NCBI GenBank assembly: GCA_948470475.1
Contig: OX419336.1
Coordinates: forward strand, 42,538,556-42,602,555
From: Galaxea fascicularis
Lineage: Eukaryota > Cnidaria > Anthozoa > Scleractinia > Euphylliidae
DNA: 64,000 bases
Reading direction: 5' to 3'
Shown here: positions 42,344-53,729 of the stretch, in pieces
Numbering within the stretch: the first letter of the stretch is position 1
Layout: each line of letters opens with the position of its first letter
The notes under the pieces: generated by a model
Database searches by the model: none
Told to the model about the DNA's origin: nothing
The model's input: the letters and a program-made list of their open reading frames with translations, nothing else
Position numbers and translations under genes: made by a program

Positions 42344-45250
42344 ATGGGGGTAAATAATGATAATATTCATAATCCACATACAGTGAATCCAGGTACTCAA
42401 GGAGCAGTTGGTCCGCCAGGTCCGCCAGGTCCTGGTTTTAAATTAACATCTGATGGAAATTATGATATCGATAATAAAAAATTAACTAACGTGGCGACGC
42501 CGACAACTGATGCTGATGCAGCAACCAAAAAATACATTGACGACCATGTCACTAATGTTTATCAGACAGGATATCTCAAAAAAGATGGTAGCGTAGCGAT
42601 GACTGGTGATTTGAATGTGGGTAATCACAAAATAATAAATCTAGCAACCCCTACAACACAGACCGGCGCAACGACTAAGAAATACGTTGACGATGGACTG
42701 AATTCAAAAGTTGCACAGAGTCAGGTTATGGTAGGTGATGCAGAAGCGGGAAAATTGGTTAAATATCTACCCGACAAAGGTATAATCACACCTAAACTGT
42801 ATATTCCTGATCAATACAATGATTCCGTGATCATTGAGGCTGAGAATCAGAATTTTGACGATGTACATCTGAAAATACCGAATTTGAAAAATTATGATGG
42901 GAGGGGTGGAAGACGAAAAAGCAGCATTCTCGTCAGTTCTCTTGACAACACAATAAGTGGGTCAATCACAGCCCCGAGTGGAGGAATCAAAATAAAAGAC
43001 GGAAATAATCAGGTTGTTATCAATAGAGCAGATATTGAAAAGCTTTACGGATCTGCAAGTGGTGCTAGTGGTATTACCACTGACAAATGCGTTCTGTACG
43101 ACAATAACGGTGATATTTACGCAAATAGTTTTGCTGTCAAAGCCGAAACCGGAAATAACTTTGTTTTTCTAAAGTCTAGACGTCAAACAGCTTGGAGAAG
43201 TTTATTCATTCCAATTTTAAGTGGTGATGCTAGTATTGTTGTTGATCAATATAATCAAACAATCCACGGATACAAGACTTTCAGCGAAGCGATAACTCAG
43301 TCAAAAGAGGGGACAGCTAATAATCATTTGGTTACAAAAAATTATGTTGACACTCACTCATCAAACGGTAATTATCTCAAAACTGACGGGAGCTCACGTA
43401 TGTCTGGTGATTTGAATATGAATGAACAAAGGGTTAAGAACACAAAGGATCCCGTTGACCAGCAAGATGGAGTCAATAAAAGCTACCTTGAAAGTCAATT
43501 AAGTGATTATTTGAAGACAAATGGTCAAAATCCGATGACTTACAATTTAAATATGGCTAATTACAAAATAATAAATTTGAAAGATACAACAAGCTCAAGT
43601 GGTGATTCAGAAGCAGTCAATAAAAAATATGTTGATGCTAAAGTGGCATCACCAGTGGATTTAACACCCTATCTCAAAAAGGATGGAAGCGTAGCTATGA
43701 CCGATGATCTGAATTTGGATGGAAATAAGATTGTAAATGTTGGTACGCCAGCGGTTTTTGAGAACGATCATGCTGTCAACGTTAGCTTTTTCAACACCCA
43801 ACTCAACACTTCAAATCAAAATATCACGCAGCAGTATAAGGACTACATCTCTAAATCACACATTGTCACCTCTGACAAGAAGAACGCTTTCTTATACCTG
43901 AGAGATGTTAATGAGAGCAGTTCCGAGAATAACATCACCATTAATGGGATTGTTGATTTCAACGGTTCGCCTCACCAGTATAAGAAGGCTTATAGCGCTG
44001 TTCTGACAAAGGATTCAGGAACAAACAATTATCGATCCAGGATAGGTTTCAATCTCAATCCTCTACCTCGTGGGACATACACAATGATATTTGAATTCTT
44101 TCCACCAGAAATGATCAATATTCAGCTGTCAGCTAATAGTTCTGGTGCGGGCATCAACAAAAACGTTCAGCGTAACTTCACTAATTTCAGCAAACTACTC
44201 GTGCAAATCAACAACAACAAGTTACAAGTTATCGATTACATCTATATTGATGTGCATGGTACAACAACGTCGACACCGGTAAATGCTCATATGATCGCCT
44301 ACGGTGTTAAAGATTGGGTGGATAGTGTTGATCCGAGCGTCTATAACCTCGAACTGTTTGTAAACGATAACGATGAGATGAAGATGCAGACTGACATCAA
44401 CATGGATACTCACAGAATCGAGAATGTGGGTAGTCCAATTAACAACACAGATGCCAGTAATAAGTTATACGTTGATAGAACGCTACGTAATAACACCACA
44501 CTACTCGGTGTTCCTATTCTTGAGAACCTAACACTCAGTCTGATACCATCGCTAACTCTCTTAGATGTTGATGAGAATGATAAGATAGCAGGGATGACTG
44601 ACCCTGTTAATAACAGAAAGTTTGCACAATCTGTCAACAACAGGAAACCCTTATTAAAGTTTGATACACGCCTTGGAAAGTATCACGCATATTTTGACGG
44701 TACAGATGATTTTCTCGCGTTTAATGAATTTCCTTCAACAGATGTTGGTGGTTCTTCTCACAACACATCAACAACGTTTATGCTTGTAAATACACATAAC
44801 CAATATGCTCAAACACACTTCTTTTGGGGAAATTATAATAATAATAACGGATTCGGTGCACATTTACCATGGTCTGATGGTTTAGTGTATGTGGATTGGG
44901 GGACGCCTCAAGTTGGGAGACTCACTAAGTCTGGTCTGTCAAACTTAACAGATAAAATAGAGTTATGGACTATTCGCGTTACAAAAGATCACAACCCCTC
45001 GCAGGCTACGTTAGACCTATTCAGAGGAACCGCTAGTGTGTCACCTATAGCGTCAGCAGTAATTACAGATCTCTTACCATCCAGTTCCCACCCTTTTTCC
45101 ATCGGAAGTATTGTAGACAACGCAACGCCCGTAAGTAGTACAAAAATGAATCTATACGCTTTCTTGATCTATAATAAAAGTTTGACAAATGTAGAGTTGA
45201 AACAGATGTTTAGATACTTTCAAAATGAGTTCCTTCGTTTCCAACCGTAA
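42344..45250 (+). CDS. Large fibre protein with collagen-like start, phage-type repeats and LamG-like head
   Basis: 968 residues, no transmembrane segment. Residues ~20-32 are a short collagen-like GPPGPPGPG stretch. Then come at least six copies of a ~40-residue motif of the type YLKKDGSVAMTGDLNVGN.KI.NL..PT....A..KKYVD (near 75, 345, 390, 440 and 690; a partial copy near 40), as in trimeric phage tail fibres. The C-terminal ~200 residues contain YHAYFDGTDDFLAF and a beta-sandwich pattern typical of LamG/concanavalin-like lectin heads. It is likely the vertex spike that binds host glycans or proteins (inference). By far the most bacteriophage-like gene in the element. Confidence 0.8.
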   Translation: MGVNNDNIHNPHTVNPGTQGAVGPPGPPGPGFKLTSDGNYDIDNKKLTNVATPTTDADAATKKYIDDHVTNVYQTGYLKKDGSVAMTGDLNVGNHKIINLATPTTQTGATTKKYVDDGLNSKVAQSQVMVGDAEAGKLVKYLPDKGIITPKLYIPDQYNDSVIIEAENQNFDDVHLKIPNLKNYDGRGGRRKSSILVSSLDNTISGSITAPSGGIKIKDGNNQVVINRADIEKLYGSASGASGITTDKCVLYDNNGDIYANSFAVKAETGNNFVFLKSRRQTAWRSLFIPILSGDASIVVDQYNQTIHGYKTFSEAITQSKEGTANNHLVTKNYVDTHSSNGNYLKTDGSSRMSGDLNMNEQRVKNTKDPVDQQDGVNKSYLESQLSDYLKTNGQNPMTYNLNMANYKIINLKDTTSSSGDSEAVNKKYVDAKVASPVDLTPYLKKDGSVAMTDDLNLDGNKIVNVGTPAVFENDHAVNVSFFNTQLNTSNQNITQQYKDYISKSHIVTSDKKNAFLYLRDVNESSSENNITINGIVDFNGSPHQYKKAYSAVLTKDSGTNNYRSRIGFNLNPLPRGTYTMIFEFFPPEMINIQLSANSSGAGINKNVQRNFTNFSKLLVQINNNKLQVIDYIYIDVHGTTTSTPVNAHMIAYGVKDWVDSVDPSVYNLELFVNDNDEMKMQTDINMDTHRIENVGSPINNTDASNKLYVDRTLRNNTTLLGVPILENLTLSLIPSLTLLDVDENDKIAGMTDPVNNRKFAQSVNNRKPLLKFDTRLGKYHAYFDGTDDFLAFNEFPSTDVGGSSHNTSTTFMLVNTHNQYAQTHFFWGNYNNNNGFGAHLPWSDGLVYVDWGTPQVGRLTKSGLSNLTDKIELWTIRVTKDHNPSQATLDLFRGTASVSPIASAVITDLLPSSSHPFSIGSIVDNATPVSSTKMNLYAFLIYNKSLTNVELKQMFRYFQNEFLRFQP

Positions 45251-45279
45251 TCTCCTAAATTTTATATAAACCAATTTAT

Positions 45280-45801
45280 ATGGTGGAACCAAGAAAGTGC
45301 ATATTTGACTGGAATCATATTTCAGACAAATTAAGTGATGATCAAATCAAAGAATTAAATGGTTATTATGCAACTTATCATAGAAAGTGTTGGGTTTACA
45401 AATATGCTCTCAAACGTTTTAAACGCTGGAAATTATTAGGAAACTCCTTATCATTGGTTTTTGCCTCTGGTGGAATTGCATCATCAGTAGCCACAGGTGG
45501 TGTTAGTCTTGTAGCCATAAGTACTGCTGCACTTTTAATTCAAGGTTGGATGCAACATAAAAACTTAGATCAAAAAATTCAAAATTGTACCTATGCTTAT
45601 CAAAGTTATGAACATTTGTTAAATGATATAAGAGCAATAATGAGAAGAGGAACTTTTGATCAAGATTACCTATTTAATAAAATGTGTAATATTGATGATT
45701 ATGTGGCTGACAATAGTCCTATTGTAGATAAATATGTATCCCGTTATAATAATAAATTTACAGTAAATCTGTCAAATAGTCGTAATGCTATTTTTCAATA
45801 A
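45280..45801 (+). CDS. Membrane-hairpin protein (SLATT-like), unidentified
   Basis: 173 residues. A charged, aromatic N-terminus (YYATYHRKCWVYKYALKRFKRWK) leads to two hydrophobic segments (~58-95: LLGNSLSLVFASGGIASSVATGG and VSLVAISTAALLIQGW), then a soluble helical C-terminus. The plan of helix, two membrane segments and coiled coil resembles SLATT-type domains of bacterial conflict systems, but no motif proves it. The ATG follows TTTATATG. Confidence 0.6.
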   Translation: MVEPRKCIFDWNHISDKLSDDQIKELNGYYATYHRKCWVYKYALKRFKRWKLLGNSLSLVFASGGIASSVATGGVSLVAISTAALLIQGWMQHKNLDQKIQNCTYAYQSYEHLLNDIRAIMRRGTFDQDYLFNKMCNIDDYVADNSPIVDKYVSRYNNKFTVNLSNSRNAIFQ

Positions 45802-45814
45802 TTTTTTAAAAAAT

Positions 45815-46025
45815 TTTTTAAAAAATTATTGAAAAAGTACTTTTTCTTCTACCACAATCAGCACAAATGCGAATGGTACATGAATTATTACTTAAATTTT
45901 TTTGGTTTATTTAAGGTATTTGAAAACTATTACCAAATAATTTTCTTTTTCTTTTATTACAATATTCACAATATGAAACTAATACTTTTTGTCCATCTCT
46001 TCTTGTAACAAATTTTATTGAACCT
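45815..46025 (-). pseudogene. Two decayed zinc-ribbon fragments
   Basis: On the minus strand one frame reads a ~40-residue piece with VTRRDGQKVLVSYCEYCNKR and, after an in-frame TAA, a second piece with RICADCGRRKSTF. Both resemble the C-terminal half (NGRLRMKAICAECGAKKSMF) of the zinc-ribbon gene at 36407-36559. Neither piece has an ATG. They are probably old duplicates or remnants of an extra zinc-ribbon gene. Confidence 0.4.
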
Positions 46026-46412
46026 TCACGGTGAGGTGTATTTTTTTTTCATTGTGGCAATAGGTTTCAGGTATTTTTTTAAACTTCTACTATATTGAAT
46101 ATAATTATTACTATTAAAATTTCCAAATATAATTTTTATAATAAATAAATTTAAATTATAAATATCATGAAAATAAATAGTTGAATTTTCATTAAAATAA
46201 CTAGTTGAATTTTCATAATCAATATCTCTATCATTTTCACTATAACTTTCCACAATTTGAGTTCTACAATGAGGGCAACATCCCCTTCCATATCTAGAGT
46301 TTAACCATTGTGTCATACAAGAGGAATGAATAACACATTTACATTCTTGACAACCTTCATTATCAGTTGCGAATGGTAATTCTTCTGATTTACATATGAG
46401 ACAAGTATTCAT
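46026..46412 (-). CDS. RING-finger protein, probable ubiquitin ligase
   Basis: 128 residues. An N-terminal RING-like set: C4-x2-C7, C24-x-C26, H29-x2-C32, and CCPHCR (C46/C49). The rest is asparagine/tyrosine-rich without a transmembrane helix. Viral RING proteins commonly redirect host ubiquitination; the target here is unknown. The ATG follows a TATATATG motif. It is the outermost gene at the right end and runs towards the interior, opposite to the membrane-hairpin gene. Confidence 0.78.
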   Translation of the reverse strand: MNTCLICKSEELPFATDNEGCQECKCVIHSSCMTQWLNSRYGRGCCPHCRTQIVESYSENDRDIDYENSTSYFNENSTIYFHDIYNLNLFIIKIIFGNFNSNNYIQYSRSLKKYLKPIATMKKKYTSP

Positions 46413-46535
46413 ATAATATATAATATATATATATATATTTTTTTTTTTTTAATATTGTAAAAACTGAAAACGGACATATGGATTTTACTTTGGTAATTAC
46501 ATGAAATTTTCCATATGGATATTAAATAAACTCCC

Positions 46536-46862
46536 TAAAAAATGCCTATGGAAATTTCCATAGGCATTTTTTTTGCTTTGTCAAAAATCCCCTGTGGGGA
46601 TCCTCTGTGGGGAAATTACGTTTAAAAAAAGAAAAAATTGAAAAAAATGATCCTTGGTTGCCGATGCGCATTAAAAGGTTTTTTACTTTGTAATTACGTT
46701 TAAAAATTGAAAAAAATGATCCTTGGTTGCCGATGCGCATTAAAAGAAAATTTTTTACTTTGTAATTTTTTCCATTTAAAATTCCATTTAAAAATTTTTA
46801 ATTTTTAAAAGAAAATGTGTTTTTTAAAAAAACTGGCCTAGAACTCTCATTATCTATCTACT
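46536..46862 (-). repeat. Provirus terminal inverted repeat, right
   Basis: Inverted copy of 29133-29459 with no mismatch found by eye, including the same internal palindrome and two direct repeats. Confidence 0.95.
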
Positions 46863-46868
46863 GAACTT
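46863..46868. repeat. Target-site duplication, right copy (GAACTT)
   Basis: Matches 29127-29132. Confidence 0.93.
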
Positions 46869-47993
46869 ATCTTTCTTCCGTCTTCGCAGCACAAGTCACC
46901 TTCCCAACAGTATTCTATTACATAACACTCGCATTCATGCTCAGTAGATAATAAGGTATGGAGAAAATATTGATCAGCGGTCTTAAGCCAAGCTGGAACA
47001 GCTTGGCTTAGAGGGGTTATTACACGACCCACGCGAATTCAGAGGGCGGGTGGGCGGGCCGTTCCCTTCCCCACTGCTTCGCTGAAAGAACTAAGCAAGA
47101 AGGAGTGTTCTACTCCGATTTGGTATTTATAGGCACGCTACGTCATATCACACATGTTACTGCACGCCCAGTCACCTATGGGGTGTTACTTTGAGGTATT
47201 ATAACCTCGCATCTCATTACGAGTGTTATGAATAGCATTAAAATCCCCATGTACCAGTCAATTCCAGCAGACTGACTGACTAAACAAGATAGATGTTTTT
47301 AAATGCGTTTGAGCGGTATGTTAAATATTTTCGTTCATGTAAGCCGTGAGCCGAGTGTCACATAAAAACACGCCGACCGATTATTATGATCCAGAGAGCA
47401 CAAATTTCCCATTCAAAGTAAGGAGAATACGTAATCTAAATGAAACCCAACATATTAACCTATGCAAGAAATGTGAATTCGCCCGCGGGGCCAAGGAGGA
47501 GGTGGGGGGCATGGGCACCGCTGGAATTGACTGGCGCATTAATACTATAAGTTCTTGGACGTCGGAAGTCGACGACATGCGAAAATCGAAACTAGGGTTT
47601 CGCCATTTTTTTCTTTCTTTCTTTTTTTTTTCCCCGTTAAGACGGGCCTGTTGCATTTAGTTGAATTATGTAACAGTGTGGGTCACCCATGGCCTATACA
47701 ATTTGCCCTTCTTTGCCCAGTCAGTTAATGTGAATGTTAGTTCCTTTTCCCCTCCACTTTGCTGTGGCCCATGATGTTCGTCCCCTTTCAACGCATCCTC
47801 TTTAATTTCCACTGCTCGTCTCCTTGTCCTCGCTTTCTTTTTCCACTTGGTGCGCATGTCACTGCCACCACAGGTGGCCCAGACGTTGTTTGTGATTTAC
47901 ATACGTGACCGTATTGCGTTTTGATCCATTTAAGAGAATGTATGAAAATGGTTCAAGAATCGCTCTAAATTCAACTTGTAGCCAAGGACTTAA
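46869..47993. other. Flank right of the provirus, no gene recognised
   Basis: The first ~60 bases can be read on the minus strand as a decayed continuation of the LINE frame cut by the provirus (CAAKTEER before a stop), which is weak support. The rest has no supported feature. Confidence 0.35.
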
Positions 47994-49107
47994 AGGACCA
48001 CGCTCAACCATGAGCCATTGCGCGCGAGCGCTTTCATCGGCGCCATTTTCTGTATTACAGAAAATACGATTCTACGATAGGTGAACTTCCATCTGGCTCC
48101 ATCGGCCGTATTATCTGCTTACGTTAGTTGTGATATTTGTGAATAGCTTTTTTAACATTTAATTCGCGGATTTGTATAGTTATTTCCTCGTTATTATGGT
48201 ATGAAGTTCTGAATGAAGCCGCCAGTTCAAAAGAGGTCGCCGGCCGAGGCCAGAGGACCGACATATTGTTTGGCTTTCCTACATTTAAGCTATGGAACGA
48301 CAGGAAACAAGTTTCTGGGTTCGCAAATAATTCAAACAGCGAAATTTGCTTAGGTCCTGCATGGATTTATGCTCAGTTGTATGGATGAGAGCAGATCTTC
48401 TTAAACAAAACGAGCTCGTTTGCAGGATTCGTCCGCCATTTATAACCCAATTTCATGTAAGTGCTTATCAGTTTGTATTATCACTTGGCTTTCTTATTCT
48501 GTAATAATTACTGTTGTCAAGTGTTGTAAAACCCAATAAAACATAGCCCTGCGATTTTGTGTCGCTCAAATGCACTGCTTGGAGGAGGCTGACGTTGATT
48601 TATCACAACTTCTTTATTATTGTTACACGGCTTTGAAATGCCACATACACAACTCGCCGAGCATCTCAAACCGGCATCTCTGCGCACACATCCCCAATAT
48701 GTTCCTGTTTTTCGACTGCATGTATTCTTGCACTGGCAGATCTATACAGAGTGGAGAGCAACGCAAATTCTTAGTCGTTTATATCCAACAAATCGCTAAT
48801 CAAAAGTCGACATACGCGCTCCTTCATTCATTGCATCTCACCACTCTGCTTGGAAGAGTTTGAGAAGACCCCGCTTCCTCGTGATCAGTGCTCTCTTGGC
48901 GAGCTATAGGAGAGCTGTAACGGTTAACAGGCCTTTTTTCATAACCTAAATCACTATTGTCGCCAGTAACATCGAAGGAACTTTCCTCCTGTCCTTCGAT
49001 CGTTCGATTTTTCTCCCACGTGTTCTTATGAGTCTTACAGGACGGCCGATTTCCCGGATGATAACATCAACAGAGGCGCGCAATGATTTTTGGTTGATCG
49101 TGGCCCT
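47994..49107. mobile_element. Non-autonomous piggyBac-like element
   Basis: TTAA flanks both sides (47990-47993, 49108-49111). Ends AGGACCACGCTCAACC and the inverted AGGGCCACGATCAACC match at 14 of 16 positions, and CATTGCGCGC follows in both. No transposase frame. TTAA duplication is the piggyBac hallmark; the assignment is inferred from ends only. Confidence 0.65.
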
Positions 49108-49153
49108 TTAAATAAAAGAAGCTTACCTTAGTCTGTGCTTGTGTTATTTTGAA

Positions 49154-49323
49154 GTCTTTGTGGCAGCTGAGTCGTTCTAAAGTCGTTCTAAAGCCATTTT
49201 GACGATTTAAACTTTTCCAGGTTTGCTTTCCAGTTTCTCTTTACTGGAAAGCAAACCTGGAAAAGTTTAAATCGTCAAAACGTCTTTAGAACGACTTTAG
49301 AACGACTCAGCTGCCACAAAGAC
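49154..49323. repeat. Near-perfect long palindrome 1
   Basis: Arms of about 80 bases (GTCTTTGTGGCAGCTGAGTC start) around a ~8-base centre at 49234-49241. The left arm has one small difference (AAGCCATTTTG versus AAGACGTTTTG). Confidence 0.9.
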
Positions 49324-49543
49324 TAAACTTTGATGGAATATAAGCCAGATAAAAAAGTTCACTTACCTTTTGACTATTGTATAGTCCTGTGTGATTTTAT
49401 GGTGTTTTGGGTCGGTTGACTTCTCACCCGCTGCAGGCGGCTTGTTTATTCTTTATACCATTGTGCATAAAATCACACAGCACTATACAATAGTCAAAAG
49501 GTAAGTGAACTTTTTTATCTGGCTTATATTCCATCAAAGTTTA
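49324..49543. repeat. Near-perfect long palindrome 2
   Basis: Arms of about 80 bases (TAAACTTTGATGGAATATAA start) around a ~60-base centre. It directly abuts palindrome 1. Confidence 0.88.
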
Positions 49544-52500
49544 GGAAAAGAAAGGTACAAAGTTCCCAATTTTATGACCACTTCCGTCGATCGCTCGACT
49601 TAAATCTACAGTGAAAAGCATTACGTCACGGGCGCGTCCACACACATGGATAGGATGGTCAAGCTGTGATTGAGAAAATCGAACAAAATTAACTCTCACA
49701 AGAAATCGAAGCAATCAACCGTTCATGCTCAGTAACGCCAAGTTATATGTGGGTGGGGCGACTTACAACTTTTCCTGGGAAAGGAGTTACAACGAACAAA
49801 GAAATGGTTGTTGAATTGTTTTGCAGTAGCAGCGTATGTTTCATTGGACGCGGCCTAAACGACACCCCCGAAGGGTTTTTAACCAAGGTTACAGCTTCAC
49901 GTGACAAGGACTAAAGACAACATTTATGAATGTAAAATAGGACCACCCTTTATGTTACCAGTTTGATTGGTGCAATGTACATTTCATGGTCAAAAAAGGA
50001 CTTGCAAGTTGCACATAGTAAAATAAAAATTTGCAATGGATGCAGAACATAAAAACCGTTACATAAGCTTTACAAATTTCTACATCACAGCTACATTACC
50101 TGCTATTTCACTATTTACAATCACAATCTACTCTTCTAAGATCATTAAAATTCTTATTACAATTTCAGAGTCCACTCTACTTTTTAAAATCCACTGTTTC
50201 AATTTAAAATCAGAAAGATAAAAATTCATTTCCCAGACTGACATACATGTAATACCAATGAAACCAGCCGTTATCTAGTATGAAGGCCATGGAGAGAATT
50301 ACCTGACAAAGGATGACTATCTTCACCCGTTTGACAAACGTTTGGTGTGGAACGCCACACCAAAGAAACGGTTCCTCCAATCCACTATTTCAGTACATAT
50401 TTGTTTGGTTTATGATGCACTGTAATTCCAGGAGGACCAAAGCAATTCTACTAATCGTGAATGAACACATCTTCAGGGGCTTAATTAAAAACCACTAACT
50501 GCCACCCGCAAATCAGTATATGAATTAATCTGAATGCACAAGTCAAACCAGAACACATGTACAATTAATTAGTTAATCCGATTTACAAGCTTTTCCTTTT
50601 TTCCTTGGACAGCGGATTATGATGGGATTCTTACACAGTTCACTAGACTGAATTCATTAGAATGCTTTGGTCACTTCACCTACCAACAGCAAGCACCTTC
50701 AAGTTTCCTGGAATAACTAAGTTAACACTAAAGTGTGTTTCACAAACTCCTGTCTGCTAGAACAATATTATCACAATGTACTCCTGTACAAACACTCAAT
50801 TACGTTTTATGAGGGTATTTAAACTACTACACATATACAATGGCATGGCAACTGCTAATGATACAAGATACTTTTTCGGCCAGAAGTGTCTCAAACTTCA
50901 AGTGGTTAACTTACTATGTAAGAACAGTGTAAACTTTAAAATTAATATCCCTAAAACAGTACCAGTATATTCAGTCCACAAGGTTTCCATTGCAATTTCC
51001 TACTATAGAATGCAAGCAATGTTAAATTAAGTGGTACAGAACAATAAAGGATACTAAGCTCTATACCAATGGGTGTTCATCAATGAAACCAATATTGAGG
51101 AGCAATCCAAGTTGGACTGTCAATTTAAAGGGTCAGCAGAATACAAGCATCAAGAGTTTGTTTTCTTTGTGCGATGCAGTGCATTATGGGACAGAAGGTG
51201 GGCACCAAGTCTTGAATGGAAGCCATATCCTTGTCTCCTTTTGGTGAATATTTGTATTGTTTGGCAATAAGTTCCAATATTTGCGGAAAAGGAGACAAGA
51301 TGAAAAGGGAAAATAATCTGATATGACTGTCATTCAAGAGCTAGTGCTCACTTTCTGTCCCCCAATTGATTCGCTGTGTCCCACAAAGGAAACTGAAACT
51401 CTTGATGCCTGTATATCAGGCTTTAAGTGACTTTGGATGTAATGTCAAATTCTCCTTGTGGTTTGTAAGCACATGCAAGGTAATTTGGAAGGAGAATCTG
51501 GCAATTTCTTAAGTCACTTAAGGCTTTTTCCCAGGCACCTCTTCAACTGTTTTCAAAATGTTTGTTGTCATTCATTTTTTCACCCAGTGGATGAAATCTC
51601 AGACTGTGTCCAAAGCAGCACTTTACTGTGACACTGATTATTGTAAAAGTTTAAATTTTTAAGGCTGTGGGTGGAATTCTGGTGACCACTAAAGTCAGCA
51701 ACGAAGCAGCAATTTTCTTTACTCCCACTGATTAACTTGATGTACCTCAGAGGAATACCATTCAAAACACTGTCCAATTATTATCTCATATAACAATCTT
51801 TAAGTTACGATCCTCAAGTGCGACCATTTCAACCAAAGTTAACAAGTGGAATTTTAATGAGCCTGTGTTCAGACTCATATTTCTTTTTCCAAGAAGGGTT
51901 ACCGGAATAATCTAAAAAATTAGTCATGGTCTGTGTTGGGACGCTCAGGAACTGAGCCCTACAGCTGTAGGTCTGCACAATGGACATGAAAAATGTAGAA
52001 AGAGCAGTATCTACTCTTCTTCCGTCCACTAGAAAACCTACAAATGGCTTGCAGCCATGGCAAGGCCTTTAATTAGTAACTTCTAAGAAATAGTCATTTT
52101 CTTGAGAATATCTTGTACAGCTGTAGTTACCAAAAGCCATCAATACCAGCTGTACTTATAATTATTTAAGTATTTTACCCAAGTTCCTACATAGATTACA
52201 TTAGCACATGTACCATGTAAAACAGTCTAATAACGGCCAAGATTATGATGCCACTAACACAGACCCTTACCCAAAATCAATTTTCTCCATACAGAAATGT
52301 TCTTTCTGACTAGCTGTTTTCACCACACTGAAATTTTATCTTCACTGTGCATCAGATATCAGAACCCTGGCCTTGTATTGTACACTATAAAACCTTTGAT
52401 TATGAAGTACGGGGAGTTTGCAGGATGGCAAAAGATTTTCAATCATTCATGAACAGGCTGTTTAAGCATGCAAGCCATGTTCATAAATCCATGTCCGAAG

Positions 52501-52933
52501 TGCACACGTAAAGAGCAGAATTTAATCTATAAGTAGTAATTCTTTCCAGTCGTGTTTTGCGTGCTTGAACCTTTAACATGAACTGCGCCTATCAACAATC
52601 CAGAACTTTTTTAAATTAAGGATTGGTCTTGTTGCATACAAGTACATGTACATATTTGGTGACTCTTCCATCTGTTAAAAATAAACTCCGCATATCAAAA
52701 TATTACAACAATATTATTAATGTATCCTAAACTTTTAAATTCTATTGGATACTGTATATTTTATCATTCACACCGGGCTTCGATCACCATACACATAATT
52801 TTCAAAAGAAACCAAGCTGTCTGTGTAGTTAAAATGATCTAAACTGCGGAATCACCAATGTGGCATAACCAGACCCCTTTCAAAAAATAATTAAAACTCT
52901 TTTACTCTAACTTACTTTTCTTACATGTATGTA
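49544..52933. other. 3' flank of the SMAD gene, probably containing its 3' UTR
   Basis: No coding frame supported. An inverted repeat lies at about 51138-51412 (GCATCAAGAGTTT with AAACTCTTGATGC, and GGGACAGAA with TTCTGTCCC). The polyadenylation site was not fixed. Confidence 0.4.
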
Positions 52934-53611
<678 letters not shown>

Positions 53612-53693
53612 TTAAAATGTTATGTGTTACAACTGCAAATATGTACATTACCGGGTAGTTAAAGCTAGCCTTAACTGGCAAAAGTGCCCTCAC

Positions 53694-53729
53694 CTATAAG
53701 GGATGGATCTGGTGACAGGGGACACTGAT
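53694..53729 (-). CDS. Smad2/3: Smad2/3 exon 4: 36-base micro-exon
   Basis: Bounded by CTTGCAG and GTGAGG, phase 1 at both ends, coding 12 linker residues (DQCPLSPDPSLI with split first codon). It contains an SP pair as in Smad linkers, which are phosphorylated by proline-directed kinases. Confidence 0.85.
   Translation of the reverse strand: MSVPCHQIHPL

Larger units (their letters stand above)
29133..46862. mobile_element. Complete Polinton/Maverick (adintovirus-type) provirus, 17,730 bp
   Basis: Boundaries are exact: AG...CT ends, 327 bp terminal inverted repeats and a 6 bp GAACTT duplication. It carries the diagnostic set of protein-primed PolB, DDE integrase with chromodomain, adenain-like protease, FtsK/HerA-type packaging ATPase and capsid genes, plus phospholipase A2, fibre and RING proteins. 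Fourteen ORFs run leftward from about 41.6 kb, three run rightward, and a RING gene near the right end runs leftward. Frames are open and the repeats match, indicating a young insertion possibly still able to move or make particles (inference). Confidence 0.96.

Noticed and set aside
45950..46050. Frameshift between the RING gene and the zinc-ribbon remnant through the nine-A run
   Set aside because: The remnant is in the +1 register, not -1, and the slipped -1 frame stops at once, so no frameshift signal is supported.
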